Assembly: GCA_949825025.1 (NCBI GenBank)
Contig: OX463785.1
Span: forward strand, 11,657,971-11,721,970
Direction of reading: 5' to 3'
DNA from: Siphlonurus alternatus
Lineage: Eukaryota; Arthropoda; Insecta; Ephemeroptera; Siphlonuridae
DNA length: 64,000 nucleotides
In this document: piece after piece, positions 1 to 13,474 of the stretch
How the letters are laid out: each line of letters starts with the position of its first letter
Position numbering within the stretch: position 1 is the stretch's first letter
Notes under the pieces: generated by a model
Databases searched by the model: none
What the model saw: only the letters and a program-made list of their open reading frames with translations
What the model was told of the DNA's origin: nothing
Translations under genes and position numbers: made by a program

Positions 1-166
1 CTTATATAAACGTAACAGATTTCATATTAATTCTAAATTTACACAATTTGTTTCTACACTAAAATTGTTATAAAAAAATAAAATATATTGTATAGAGTAC
101 TCCAAGTTATAGTTGAGTATTTGTTCAGCATTATTGCAGTCTGTCAACAGTTGAGGTGGGTGTATA

Positions 167-174
167 TGACGTCA
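167..174. promoter_or_regulatory. CRE palindrome in a GC-richer patch
   Basis: TGACGTCA about 100 bp before an ATG in good context (AGCCATGG at 272-279). The frame from that ATG runs into the (TC)n tract and looks non-coding, so a leader exon or promoter is possible but unproven. Confidence 0.25.
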
Positions 175-462
175 CATGGTGCCTTACAACACTGGAGAGT
201 TTTGCTTTGCTTGGTGCTCATCTCTCCTCTCGTGCAGTTGGCTACTGGTGTCTAGCTAGAGAGCAGAGCCAGCCATGGCTAAAATTAGTCCCGGACTGCC
301 AAGGGGAATGAGAAGAAGAAGACTACTACTAGGATGCTGTAGTTGCTTTGAGACACTGTCTATCTTGTATAGCTGCTTCTATATGCTATGGATTTCCTTC
401 TCTTTTCATCTTCTCTCTGTTTCTCAAAATCTGTCTTTATGTCTTCATATTTTTAATATTCT

Positions 463-464
<2 letters not shown>

Positions 465-544
<80 letters not shown>

Positions 545-550
545 CTCTCC
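465..550. repeat. (TC)n microsatellite
   Basis: About 86 bp of nearly pure TC with one GT interruption; generates the overlapping Leu/Ser-rich open frames at 275-608. Confidence 0.95.
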
Positions 551-1166
551 ACCCTCACACGGAACTGTTTGCGTCTCCCCTGGTCCTATTAGCTACGTTG
601 TCGACTGATTTAACTGACATTAAGATTTTTTTACTCCAGAATTCCAATAGACCTACCTTATACGTTTTTAAATGTAACTAAAACAAAATCAATGATCTTC
701 TTTAGTATTATTTTATAATACTTTTTTTTTTAGTTGAAATACGGTGATAATATCGAATGTAAGAAAACAATATGATATAAGTATTGGTTTTGTTACAAAA
801 TTAATAATAAAATATTATTAATATTGTAACGTTAATAAAATGTCTCCGAAATTAATTAAATAGCAGTAGTTGAAGAAACTCCCTATTTGCGCTTAATATT
901 TATAATTTTTACTTTTTCATGTTCTTCATCAAATATATAAGCAAAAATATTAAAAATTAATACTCACTCACTGGTATTTCTGCAACCATATTAAAACTTA
1001 AATTTAAATTAAATTAAAAATTTTTATGAAGTAAAAAGTGCGAAAGTTGAAAAAAAAGTAACTGAAAAATTCTAATCTGACGAGTTTTTTTTTGCAAAAA
1101 AAACAGAGACAAAAAAAGCAATCCGTAATATAAATCGAAGTTTTATACCGTTCAAATAATAATTAT

Positions 1167-1820
1167 TAAAGTAAAGTGCGCGCCAGAAAAAAAAGTTGAG
1201 TTAGTATTTTCTAAAAATAGTTCAAGTAGTCCTCCATATCAAACCAAAATTCAAAAAATTCTATCTCAAATAGGTTTGCCAGAAAAAAATTCCAAAGTCA
1301 GAGTGAACGCGTCGCTTAACATGGGGCCTTACCTGACAAAAACCCTCGAATATCTAAAAAAAAATATACCGTTAGGTGGTATGAAAAAAATATAGTGATG
1401 TTCTATGACCAAAGCTTTAACCAAAAACCGATTAAAAAAAAATTCTCTCGAATCCATTTTTCCGTAAAAAAATCAAGAAAATCTACCATGTTAATTCCCA
1501 TAAGATTTTTTATTATTTTTTTACGGAAAAATGGATTCGAGAGAATTTTTTTTTAATCGGTTTTTGGTTAAAGCTTGGGTCATAGAACATCACTATATTT
1601 TTTTCATACCACCTAACGGTGTATTTTTTCGAGATATTCGAGGGTTTTTGTCAGGTAAGGCCCCATGTTAAGCGACGCGTTCACTCTGACTTTGGAATTT
1701 TTTTCTGGCAAACCTATTTGAGATAGAATTTTTTGAATTTTGGTTTGATATGGAGGACTACTTGAACTATTTTTAGAAAATACTAACTCAACTTTTTTTT
1801 CTAGCGCGCACTTTACTTTA
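1167..1820. mobile_element. 654-bp near-perfect foldback element
   Basis: Two arms of about 310 bp are almost exact reverse complements (outer ends AAAGTAAAGTGCGCG / CGCGCACTTTACTTT) around a short centre near 1485-1505. No coding capacity. Probably a large MITE or foldback. Confidence 0.8.
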
Positions 1821-4689
1821 AAATATAAAATAAGTTGTATTAAAATATAAAGTGTTAAATTAGTTATATTATTATTTTTAGTAAAATTGAATTTTTTTTT
1901 TAATAATTAATGTTTGTAAAATATACAATTACATTTAATAACAAAAGTTAATACAATATATTATCTATTTCTCGTACCATCACTATTATCAGAACTGAGA
2001 ACCAATGAGGTTGATTATAGGACAGATCACGTTGTTAACAAGGTCGGGAAGGAGTGGTTAATACACAATATATTATACAGACAATAATATAATTTAAATA
2101 ACAATGTATATAATAATATTATTCAATAAAATAATGTAATTTGTGTCCGAGAAAGATAAGAGCAGCCGATCAGGTCAGGGAGATGACTCACAATCAGATA
2201 ATAAGTTGACTCATTGAAACTTTGCAACAATTCTATAACTTAAAAGTTTTAAGCAGTGTGCAATTTAATTGGCAGTTTTTTACGCCCCTAGCGGTACAAA
2301 TAACATAGCAGTAAGTTCTGTTGAGTTCAAAGTAAAGAACCATACTAGTAAATAACAAAATGAACTCATCAGTACAAACAGTTTGTAAGGATGATGGGTG
2401 GAGGTTACATGGGTAGTACAAATAGTGTTTAAAAAAAGAAGAAAAAAAGCCTTGATCATGTATTACAATCGATTAACATTGGCAATAAAAATCATTACAA
2501 AATTAAATTTACTAATAGTCAATTAAGTCGCCATTAAACTTGCTTCACGTTATTTTGTCCTTGCATCTATTGGAGCATACATTGCAGTAACATTGGCATC
2601 ACGAAATACTGGCGGTCGGTCAAGCGCATGTTGCAGGTCACCAGCCTGATCTGCTTTCTGCCTATTTGCATAAGGACCTTACACAAGGAGGCTCACATAC
2701 ACTATGTTTACAACATAAGGACGAGCTCAATGTATTTAGGTTTCGACTGCATGAGTATCTTTTCTCAATATGAGGTAATATGTTAATATAGTTCAGATTT
2801 TACAATCCTCTATATAATGTCAACACTTTATACTTTTTTACTATAAAAATTTGAAATAAATTAAAATAAGGCAAGATTTACAAATCAAAATTACCTGCTT
2901 GGTTCGGCTAGGCAGATGAAAAAAAGACATTATGAAAATGTTGTTAAGATTTATTTATTGACAATTTTAATTGTTAATAATGTTAAAATAGGAACAGAAA
3001 TTTGAAATAATTAATGCAAATTAATTAAAATGATTTTTTAAATTGATTTTATTTAATCAATTTGTTTTACCTGGTATATTCTGCTAAGATACAATTATTT
3101 ACTCTGGCTTCCCAGTATTTGAAAGTTACATGCTTCACGGCGCACACTCAAGAGGTCTCTAAACAGAGAGGTTGCTAACCTCATATAGGTGCTAAATAAT
3201 GTTTCGTCACCACTGAAAACTACAACATTTCCATATAATATATGATCATATATTATACATAATATATTTTTGTCATTGTTATAAATATGAAATTTCGATC
3301 ACTGGTTATTGTAGAAATGCAGGGAGTTTAATTTAATTGAAGCACCACAAAGACTTTACCCAGAATTTTATTTATTATTAGTGAATTTTCAAAATATTTT
3401 TTTTTTTTAAATCAGTATTTTACACCGTATTTCAGCATTCATAAAAAAACATAGTCAGCGTCATCTGTTGTAGAGCTTAGGTACTAAGGCGAGAACCCTC
3501 CCAACAGATAACACGGATGGGTAGACACGCGTGGCTTCCGCTTGGACATAATGAGTTTATTGAACCTTTTGTAAATTATTATCACGTAAATTTATACATT
3601 AATACAATTATATATTTCGTTATAATTTTTTAATAATAAATGAAATATTTTATTTTATATTTTCAAAATATTTATTGAATTAATTATTTTGTTAAAAGTG
3701 TTTTTTTTTATATAATAAAGTGCCGCAATTTTAAATTATAACAACTTTTATTTATTAAAATATAAGTTGTTAATTGTGATAAGTAGTGCAAGTACGTCAT
3801 TAATAATAAGTGCACTAAGATTACGTGTCATCCTTACAAATAATAAAATAGAAATTTATTACAATATTCATCAATTATTATTCAATACTTAATCAATATA
3901 TTATACACAGTACAATAATGTTCATATCTTTTAGAACAATTTTAAAAAATTGATTACCTTATGGCCTTATACAGTATAAATATAATGTTAAAACTTTTCT
4001 ATAACTCATTTAGTGAATTTCATATTGAACTCAAATAATTCCCATATCCTGCATCCTTATAATAAGCTACACACGTAGCGAGCCAAGTTTATTATTCCTG
4101 CCGAGATCTACTGGCAAGGCACCGCTGGCATCTAGGCTGCACGTGAAGAAACTACTACGTACCGAACTACTTATGTTTACCTAAGTGGAGGAAATGTTCC
4201 ACCTTGGCCAAGACACTTACAAGATCATCACGGACGACTTTAGAATCAACCCCGAGTGGAATTGATAGTATTTGTTCCAAATGATGATAAGAGTATTATA
4301 TGATTAAGAGTACAATTACAAATCTTATAATTATAATAGCAATTTAAACAAACAAAATTGTTTAAGTAGGTATAGTATTAAAATGGTATAATGTTACGTT
4401 TTTTTTTAAAAAATTATTTTTAATTAAAAAAAAATTACGAAATATTTTGTCATTACCATTATTTATTAAAAGTATTTAAAAATATTGTTTTTAAATAATT
4501 TTATATATTTATAAAATGCTTTAAAGAATCTATCAAATTTTTTTTAGTTAAAAATTTGAATTAAATTTTATACATATTTGATGTATTCCAACAAATATCT
4601 AATGCTTTTTTTTGAAGCAAATTAAGTCTTCATGTCATTTACAATTGTTGAAGTCAATATCACTACAATATCACTACATCTTACTAAAT
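1821..4689. other. AT-rich intergenic or intronic DNA
   Basis: Apart from the candidate exon 2550-2677 and small GC bumps at 2000-2055, 3110-3200, 3460-3545 and 4070-4265 (the last with a 36-codon minus frame but no acceptor), nothing identifiable. Confidence 0.4.
2550..2677 (-). CDS. candidate terminal exon, minus strand
   Basis: Acceptor GCCTCCTTGTGTAAG then 41 open codons (PYANRQKADQAGDLQHALDR, then PPVFRDANVTAMYAPIDART and K) to TAA. GC-richer than the flanks. Phase 1 entry; not recognised. Confidence 0.3.
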
Positions 4690-4830
4690 GAATTTTGCCG
4701 ACCATCCTGACTAAGGTTTTCATGGTTTCCTCAGTTACAACCATTCAGGCAAATGCTGGATTAGTTTGCTTTAGGCCTTTTCCACCCCGGTTGGGAAGGG
4801 ACCCTCAAAACCCCAAGTAATAACTTAATC
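4690..4830 (-). mobile_element. degenerate copy of the SINE central domain
   Basis: On the minus strand: CAGCATTTGCCTGAATGG, then GAGGAAACCATGAAAACC and TTAGTCAGGATGGTCGG, the same order as in 18593-19009. No 5S-like head seen. Confidence 0.5.
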
Positions 4831-4919
4831 GTGTTCACAAAGAGCCAGTACCTGCAACAGGGTTCAATCGAAGAAAGAAAGTAAAAAGTAAATAATGAGT
4901 AAATTAAACCAGCTGAAAT

Positions 4920-4943
4920 AAAAAAAAAAAAAAAAAAAAAAAA
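4920..4943. repeat. poly-A tract
   Basis: About 24 A near the degenerate SINE copy at 4690-4830; could be a retroposon tail on the plus strand. Confidence 0.8.
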
Positions 4944-5111
4944 TCCCGTCTCATTTTTTTATTTTTTTGCGTAGCCTCTTTTACTTGTTAGAGGAATTCT
5001 GTCACAAGGATGAGGATGTATATAAAGGTGGATAATTTTAGTGAATTCGAGTGTACAGTTATAATACTTACATGTTAAAAATCAATATACAATAGATTAC
5101 ATAAAATTTAA

Positions 5112-5270
5112 CTAAAGTGACGTCATAGTTTCCAGCATCTGTCCATTTGACTTCCGGTTCTCATTAGTTGGTGCAAACAGCTGATTTAAAACATAAATCT
5201 GAGACGACTCTGACACCTTGGCTGCAATTAGTCCCTGCAGCTTCCTTGCGAATACTGCCACGTCCTTATT
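5112..5270 (-). CDS. candidate terminal exon of an unidentified minus-strand gene
   Basis: On the minus strand an acceptor (TTTTATCTGAG) is followed by 52 open codons: NKDVAVFARKLQGLIAAKVS, then ESSQIYVLNQLFAPTNENRK and a short tail to TAG (5112-5114). GC content is well above the flanks and the sequence is protein-like. No family recognised, and no upstream exon of matching phase was found. Confidence 0.4.
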   Translation of the reverse strand, partial: NKDVAVFARKLQGLIAAKVSESSQIYVLNQLFAPTNENRKSNGQMLETMTSL

Positions 5271-5687
5271 CTCAGATAAAACGTGATTTATAGAACAAAA
5301 TTTCGGTACTAGATTTTTCAGAAAATATCCTGAAACTTTTTTAAGATTGATAATACATCTTTCTACTCAAATGCTTGGAGTGTAAAGTAAACAATATTTG
5401 ATAAATTTTTGTTAGATTTTACTATTTCTTTCCCCTGTGACTTATGTTGAACACAAAATATTCAGAATCTTGACAAATTTTAACATAAATTTACATTATT
5501 TTAAAAAAAAAACATTGATTAAGATTACAAAAAAAATTAACTTATAATATAATCATAATAGTAGTTTATTAATTTACAAAACTTATTTTTTGAATTATTT
5601 CTACAATTAATTTTAATAATTTAAATAAAAAAATATTGTTTTATAAATGTTACGTAAAAAATAATATATTAATTTTTTTGGTACTAC

Positions 5688-5753
5688 CTCTCGGCACCCC
5701 ACGTGACGCGCACATGGCGCGAGCTTATTTCTGTCCGAGGTGTGCGGTCAGAG
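5688..5753 (-). CDS. candidate internal exon, minus strand
   Basis: Strong acceptor (GCTTCTCTCTCCAG) and donor GTAGTA enclose 66 nt open in one frame (SDRTPRTEISSRHVRVTWGA). Phase 2 in and out, which does not join directly to 5112-5270 (phase 0). May belong to another isoform or be chance. Confidence 0.25.
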
Positions 5754-8700
5754 CTGGAGAGAGAAGCAATTTGAAGTCCAGTGCACCCTCCCGACAGCAC
5801 GTGGCGTACAGACTTTTTATGTTCGCTTTTAAAACGTACGCAAGCAAACTGATTTTACCAGGCACCAAGCCAACATCAGAAAAATCGGATTGTACGATGT
5901 TATACATTTATCATTGTCTATTGAAACACAAATAATCACAACTTACCGATGTACACATTTCTAATAAAAAAAAGTTAAGCTTTGCCTTTGCCTAAAACAT
6001 TATTTGCTTAAGCTGTTCATGATAACTTTTTTATTAGGAAAATTGTGCACATATATAATCGAATTTATAGAAACAGTCATCTTTACAGTAAATGTAGTGA
6101 TGTGTAAATGCGTTCGATACCAGTTTTAATTTTCTTCACTGCAAAAATTGAGAGAGCTTTCAATATCTTCTCTCAATCCTCAAATTTCTAATCCCTATTT
6201 TCCCATTTCTAAAAACAGGTTCCTCGGAAGTATTAATTTATAACTAATAAGAAGTATATGTTATCTCTGTAGCATTGTTTTTGCGCCTTTTTGCCACTAT
6301 TGATATGTTTTGCAAAAAATATGTATGTACTAGCATTTTGCTAAATAAAAAACTTTACTTACTTATTATTTTAATATTAAAACTCCCTAAGTAAGAGACT
6401 ACTACAGATTGCAAATACTTGATATTCCAATTAAAACGAAAAAAAATCGAGACAATATTTTTCCATTAATTGTTTTACATTAATATTGATTAAAAGGCTG
6501 ATACAGAATGTACTCCTATGACTAAAAATAAATTTAGCAATTTAATTTGCTGCAATTGCGCGCATTAATAAAACGTAAACATTATGTAAGTAGTAAGAAA
6601 AATATATGAATTAAAATATCATATAACATTTGTAAATATTTTTCTCAGTAAGAAATTCATCAGCGTCAATTTTATAAAGTGGTGTTACCAACTTAATACT
6701 TTCCAAAACAACCTATATTTCTTTATTTTATTTTCAAAAAAGCATTGCCAAGAAAATATATATATGAAAATTGTTAGCTATGGCCGTGAAAAATATTTTT
6801 ATTTCGTTTCGGTTGAGTTTACTCATGGTGGTGTGTCGGGGTGAAAGGGGTAAACTCTTCCTTGGAGGGGGAGAGGTGAGGACAAGAGATGATCCAGGCT
6901 TGGCTGGAAATATACCACAGCATCCCAAAGGAGCCAGTCGTGCACAGATAGAGCGTGCGTGCACAGTGACAATATTTTTCACAGTGCGAGATTGTGATCG
7001 TTATTAACACAACGGCGGGGAGTACAAAAAGTATGAAAATGTTTGAGACTTTACAGTGGAGTGAAAAGGTATTGTTGTTTGTTTTAGTTAATAGTTTATT
7101 GTAAATTTTATGACAAAATACTTTTTTTTAATCATTATTTTATTAAATATTTTATTGTTTTGTTTAATAATTAAATTTAAAATTTAAATTTAATTAAATT
7201 ATGAAACTGAACATGCTTTTGTTTTATTTATATAAAAATATTGATTATTTGAATATTTAATATAATAAATAATGGTATTCATTTATATTTGAGGCTGTGT
7301 TATTCATCATTAAATTGATGTGGTAGGTTTGAAGAGCCGCGATCTAATTATTTTAAATTATTTACATTATACAAATTTTTCTTGCATCATAATAGCAGGG
7401 ATCAACTGTTCCGTGAGAATATGAGCTAAAATTAATTGATCGAAATGAATGTTTGGATAGTGTCAAATAATTAATGGCAGGGAGTTGCAGCGTTGCAGCC
7501 AACCTATCCTATTATAGAAAAATCTGAGAATTATCCGAGGAATTTAATGTTAATTAGTAAATAATCCACGGATAATCGATAGGTGACTGCAACTTATACG
7601 ACCATTAGTTAATTATCTTCTTAAAAATTAAGCTTGACAGATAACATAGGGAAAACCTTATTGATTATAATCTGATTGTACATGGTTTTGACAAAAAACG
7701 ATCTATCATCCGAATATAGAATACTCCATAAATGAATTATCAATTGAACTGAATTTTTAAGAGTCTATTGATCAAGCAAAATTTAACTCACTTCGTACTC
7801 TCCTATTAAAAGCTGATATATTCGAAACGCCTAGACCTCAAATTTAGGCGTTTATTAAAAGTTAATTATGAAATTCTCTCGGTCACATCATGGCAGCCAC
7901 TGCTCAATATTTTCCGATGATGAAGTCCATAAAATAACTGTTAGTTTGTGATGTTAAAAAACAGCAATTCGGTGTCTATTTTGAGTAATTAATTTTTTCG
8001 TGTGAAAAATATACTGATTTGACTCACAGAATTTCGTCTTTTTTTCCATGGAAAATTATTTCATGGTGTCAGGAAGGTTTGTCGACATTTTGAGGGTAAT
8101 TCACCAATCTACCAAGCCTATTTTTCATACTACTGACATTAATCCTTAACAATCAGCTATAACAAGAAGTCACGTAACAGATATGTTAGTTAAGGGGAAG
8201 CCTCTGAAATTCTCGGCTAACTTCTTGAAGGTTTCTTACAGTCAGACGTGGTTGTAAAAATCACACCAGTCGGGCTGAAAACGAGTTCTTGTTCACATTG
8301 ATCGGAAATATGAAGCAGCTTAAATCAAAGCACAAGAGACAGGTAAAGAAATTTACATGAATCTAATTAATTATTAACACTTTCACTACAAGAATGTACC
8401 ATTTTTAATTTGCTTATTTTTGTAGCCATTTTTATCTTTGTGTTCATTTGTATGCTGGGGATGCGTGTATGCATATAGTTATTTAATTTTTTAGCAAAAT
8501 AAGTCACTAAATGTATCATTTTACATAAAAAAGTGATATTACAAATTAAATCAATTTTATATTATTATATATTTTTGTTTATTTTAATTAAATTACTCTT
8601 AACAGTTATTTATAAAATCATTTATGTGAACTCTAATAGCAATTTAACACTAAAATAAATTCATAATGCTTCTCTTCCTTATTAGTGAATTTACAGTATT

Positions 8701-10571
8701 TTTAATAAGTTAAATTGAGTATCATATTATTTTATTTACAAATAAGTATTAAAACGATATAATTCATTAATATTTTTAATATAAAAATATTGTTGTGATT
8801 ATAATTGAAGTTATATAATATTTAGAATAAAACTATAATCCTATCAGGGAGTTTTTCTTAAATTTAAAAATACCTTGGGTATTTAAAAGACTCCGGTACT
8901 TCATTAAATTTTACTTAACTAGTACATAGAAAAGTGATGTTCATGCAAAAAGACAATTTTTCATGTACTTCTAAGGTTTCTTTAATGACTGCAGCACAAA
9001 CGTATTACATTCTTTGAAGACAAGATCTTTATGTGCATTTTAATTTTTACATTCATATAAATTTTCAAGTTTTATTAACCTTTTAAAAAAAAATTATTTC
9101 AAGTCATTTTATTTTTGAACCTTTCTTATAGTAAAATGTAGCAAGAGTAGACAACATGTTGAAACGATTCATGGATCTCAAGCTAATGAGCTACACAGTA
9201 AATTTGTGACCTCTAAGATTGCTAGGTATGTTTAAAGGAATTACATCTGAAGAAGAAGAACACTTTGATACGAACACGTGATTGTATGGCACAAAACCAA
9301 ATCATTTCGGTCAAACTTACGATGATGCTCTGCTGTTCTTATTTATTGAGTATATACGGCCAAGGACAGGAATAAAAAAAAAATAACTAGCTCGTTTTAT
9401 TTGTGTCATTTTAATTGTTCATTGTTTAGTAATTTGTTTTAATATTATATTTCAATGACAATATTAAAGTGAATTGTATTTTACAATTTCTAAATGTTGA
9501 TGGGGAATCATTAATTTGTTTAATATCAGACGAATAATTTGAAAGTCATGTCATTTTATAATGAAAAGGTGCTGTAAAAAAATGACATTTTAAAGCTATT
9601 TCTTTTTTGTGACTTTTCAAATTTACTATCAGATTGCAAATTTTGTGTTCGGCCACTCCCAATTATGATGTTCTCACGCTCACGTCAGTTAACCCAAGGA
9701 ATACATTTTTAATACTTTTGACCAGGCTGTAAACATCAATCTTTTGATTTGGATGAAATTGTTTTATTAAACAAACGATTTGATGTTACTTTGATGTTAA
9801 TATTAACTACATTTTGAAGAAAAATAAATGTATGTTTACAATAATATCTTTAAAAATAGAAAATATTTTGTTTGTTATATAAATAAAAATTAAAATAACA
9901 TTTTACGAATTAAAATTACAAAATAAATAAATATAAAAAAATGATTATTTTAAAATTATATTTTAAAAAATATTTAAAACAATTTAACATAATAAATAAA
10001 ATTTAATTTTCTTCTGTAGTTCTTCATGACACCTTTTTTTAAATCACATAGCTGCGTTGCATCACGTCAATTTGTTGACAGTCTGTTTTATCCATTTGAT
10101 GTCTTTAATTATGGAAACTGGAGATTTTTTTTGGATGCGTCCCAAAATAACACCAGGAAGTGTTTGACAAAATCCAAAGCAATATTTTTCACCTGGATTT
10201 TATATTTAACATTTCTAAGAAGTACAAAACTCTATTCTGTTTTTTGTTTCTTAGCCAACGAGTTGCAAATTTCATGTGTTCACAGAGCGTAACAACGACG
10301 TAGAAAGTGAACTCCCGTGATTCTACAACTGATTGTTTAAAACAATAAAGTACGTGTTTTGTTTGTTCGTGAACGATACTTGTGTAGCCAATTTTTTTTT
10401 ATACTGGAGAAGAGAAGGTAGTGGGTGGAAAAGATATTTAGTTAGAGGTTATCTAATTATATACTATAACCTTTCTTATAAATCTTATGATATAAATAAA
10501 ATATTTCATATAGTCACGTATAGTGTATTACTCGTGTTATTGCATGACTCGTTGAAAATAAAGAAAAAGAC
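5754..10571. other. AT-rich DNA without recognised genes
   Basis: A GC-richer patch at 6820-7070 ends with an open frame and a GTATTG donor (MKMFETLQWSEK, phase 0), conceivably a leader exon. 7300-9380 is of more mixed composition, perhaps a decayed element. No other features. Confidence 0.35.
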
Positions 10572-10889
10572 AAATGGAGTATCGACCACATTTTTTTTAT
10601 TGCAGAAATGGATAAAGGGTGCAAAGTTATACTACCCTGATTTTTTTCAGATCTTTTTGAGAACGGGAACTATTTTTAAAAAATTATTGAAAGTCCTTTT
10701 CGTGACGTCACGAGACGCTGCTCCTTAAGAAAAGGATAAGACTTGTCGCCTCGTGACGTCACAAAAAGAATTTTCTATAATTTTTTAAAAATAGTTCCCG
10801 GTCTAAAAAAAAATCTGAAAAAAATCAGGGTAGCATAACTTTGCACCCTCTATCCATTTCTGCAATAAAATTGAGGTCGATACTCCATT
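10572..10889. mobile_element. foldback MITE, family B copy 1
   Basis: Ends AATGGAGTATCGACC / GGTCGATACTCCATT; arms of about 150 bp each containing a TGACGTCA palindrome (10703, 10754). The 131-residue open frame over it is not a gene. Confidence 0.75.
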
Positions 10890-11218
10890 AATTACATTTT
10901 TTTTTTAGAAATAAATTAATCGTGTAATATCAACTTAATTAAGCTATATTATATAGCTTTATTCTATTTACATTATGTAATTATACGTTTACAATGTTTA
11001 CTTGAATATAATATATTTTATATATTGTCTTGTAAGGACTCGTATATTGCACGGAATTATTTGTTTAATATATACAATGTTTTTAAAAAAAATTAGAAAT
11101 TAGATATATAAGAAATATTTATTTGATCATTTGGCAGTATACAATGATTAATTAAAATCAAAATACAAACATACATCTTGTCACATATATTCTATACACT
11201 ACACTATAATCTAATATC

Positions 11219-11552
11219 GACAACATACATGAAAAAATTTTATTGCAGAAATGAGTAGAGGGTACCAAATTATGCTACTCTGATTTTTTTCAGATTTTTT
11301 TGAGACCCGTAACTGTTTTTAAATAATCATTGAAAGTCCTGTGATTTCAGTCGGCACCCCTGAATTCTTAATAAAAAGGATAGAGACTGGACGCCTATTG
11401 ACGCCTCCAGGGGGCGTGGCCGCACTTTCAATAATTATTTAAAAATAGTTCTGGGTTTCAAAAAATTTTGAAAAAATTCAGAGTAGCATAATTTGGTACC
11501 CTCTATTCATTTCTGCAATAAAATTTTTTCATGTATGTTGTCCATTGCAATG
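11219..11552. mobile_element. foldback MITE, family B copy 2
   Basis: Ends GACAACATACATG / CATGTATGTTGTC. Shares TATTGCAGAAATG and the following stretch with the element at 10572, about 330 bp away. The centre is GC-richer. Confidence 0.75.
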
Positions 11553-13360
11553 AAAATTCTTTTACACAAGTCACTTTCAGGAGAACCGAAAAAAAAGCTA
11601 AGGAAAAACTGCAAGTAAAATTATATACTAAATATTAAATGTGTCATTATAATCAATATTTTCATAATCACTACAGTTCATACCATCAGCTAAGTGAGAT
11701 AACAAACTGACCTTTACAGTGGTTTACATACAGGAGTTTTAAAAAACTATGTAATAGTTATAAAGATATGAATTTGTAATTTGTATTAAATAACATATTA
11801 CCTAATATAATAATAAATGAGTTACTGAAATTTACGTATTTCTAACTTCTTTACAGAAAATTTTGTTTCTTGTATTTAAGTATAAAGAAAATTTATAAAA
11901 ATTTACAACATAATGGCATATAGCAAAATTTTATTATTAGACACTTCTGTTTATATTTTGACTTCTACCACAATGACACTCTTGAAATTTTATAAATTTT
12001 CACACCTTTTCGTTTTAATGTTGAATTTAAAAGAATGCGTAAATATTTGGATAGAAAAGAAAATACATGGATAATTGTATTCATTACAAAATTCTTATAT
12101 AATTGAAAACAATATTATTAAGTTAATTGTGTAATTGTTATTTAACTGACTTGAATTTTGATATTTAAATATAAATAAATCTTATTCAGTTAGAGATACT
12201 TCCCAAGCTTGTTTAGAAAGAAATACTTGCCAAAAAATGTTGTGGCTCAGACTTCTCGGTTTTACAAAGCAGAGTTCATTTGTCAGCGGATTTGCTGGCG
12301 CCAAAAGTGAAGCCACTCTCGGATGCTATATCTGATACATCTATTCTCCTTGGTCGCAGCTATAATGATCTCTATGTTCACGTGATCTCGCTGGACCAGG
12401 AATGTGCATCTTAGAGGGGTGATGAACTAGGTTAAACTTCAAACATTGTAAATAATTACAAAATTTTGATATAATATCACAATTTTATAAAATTTTATTT
12501 TTCAATAGCAAATAATGTACTTTATTTTAAAAAAGTAAATAAATAAATATAAAAAATATTTAATGCATTTTTAATAATTGTGTTTCAAAAAATATTACAT
12601 ATAATTGTACGTTGTTATTTAAATAATTTTTAAAGTAGATTTTTTTTTTATATAAATTTTTTTATCAGTAGTAAACTGTTAAAGGTGTAAAATACTGTAC
12701 TCTCGGTGAACTTAGGATGCTCAGCATTTTAAAACCAAGAATGAATATCGTGTTATGTAAGAAATAAAAAGGTTAATTAAATTTGAATAAGGACCAAAAA
12801 AAATGTACATATATAAATATTGACATTCATGCGAGTGTTTTTTTTAAGTTACTAATCTATATATTTACTACTAATCACCAATTATTTACGTGTCACAATA
12901 TAAATACTTTAAAACGAAATTATAAATTTCTAAATAGGGAGTTTTATATGATAACACAATTTTTAATTATTTTATAATATCATAGAAAATAGTTTATAAA
13001 TATGGCATGTGTGTCTAAAATTTTTAATATTAATTAGAATGAAGTATATTATAACAATAGAATAAATAGACGTGTGTTGTAAAACCTGTGATCAAAATAA
13101 AATTACTAATAAATTCGATATGAACTCCTCTGACCAGATGCACACACCACCTCTGTTAGAGTTATAATTATACACAAACAATGCTAATAACAACTTCAAG
13201 TTCACCGAGCCTACAAATTGCTCACGTGTAACTTCTAGTCAGATGAGCTGTCCGTCAAATGACGTCACTTCCGCCACAAGACGACGTTCGTGGCAATTTC
13301 CGGGGAACTGCTCGCGTGCCTCGTTATCCACTTTCATTACCTGCTTTGAGTACTGTATAG
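11553..13360. other. AT-rich DNA without recognised genes
   Basis: A GC bump at 12240-12420 has no open frame of note; the rest is low-complexity A/T. Confidence 0.4.
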
Positions 13361-13474
13361 TCGTCACCTTAGAAAATTTCCCTTCGCGTTCTTCTTTATC
13401 ACCATGGCTCGTAAGAATAACAAAAGGCATGATGATTAACAGGGCTGCAGGTGGGATATTGTCCAAGGTGACGA
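13361..13474. mobile_element. MITE family A, copy 1
   Basis: Starts TCGTCACCTTAGAAAATTTC and ends with the complement (CCAAGGTGACGA); the interior resembles 31752-31862 and 63521-63640. Confidence 0.6.

Noticed and set aside
275..608. Overlapping Leu/Ser-rich frames beginning at a good ATG context
   Set aside because: Most of their length is translation of the (TC)n microsatellite; no splice or family support.
2005..2050. Stretch resembling the 5S internal promoter (GATCACGTTGTTAACAAGG, then GTGGTTAATAC)
   Set aside because: Possibly a very old SINE head, but too diverged to call without alignment.
4198..4275. 36-codon minus-strand frame (SIPLGVDSKVVRDDL and onward) with an internal GTAAGT
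   Set aside because: No AG acceptor precedes it within the open stretch.
10333..10728. 131-codon plus-strand frame
   Set aside because: Runs into one arm and the centre of the foldback element at 10572-10889; composition not coding-like.
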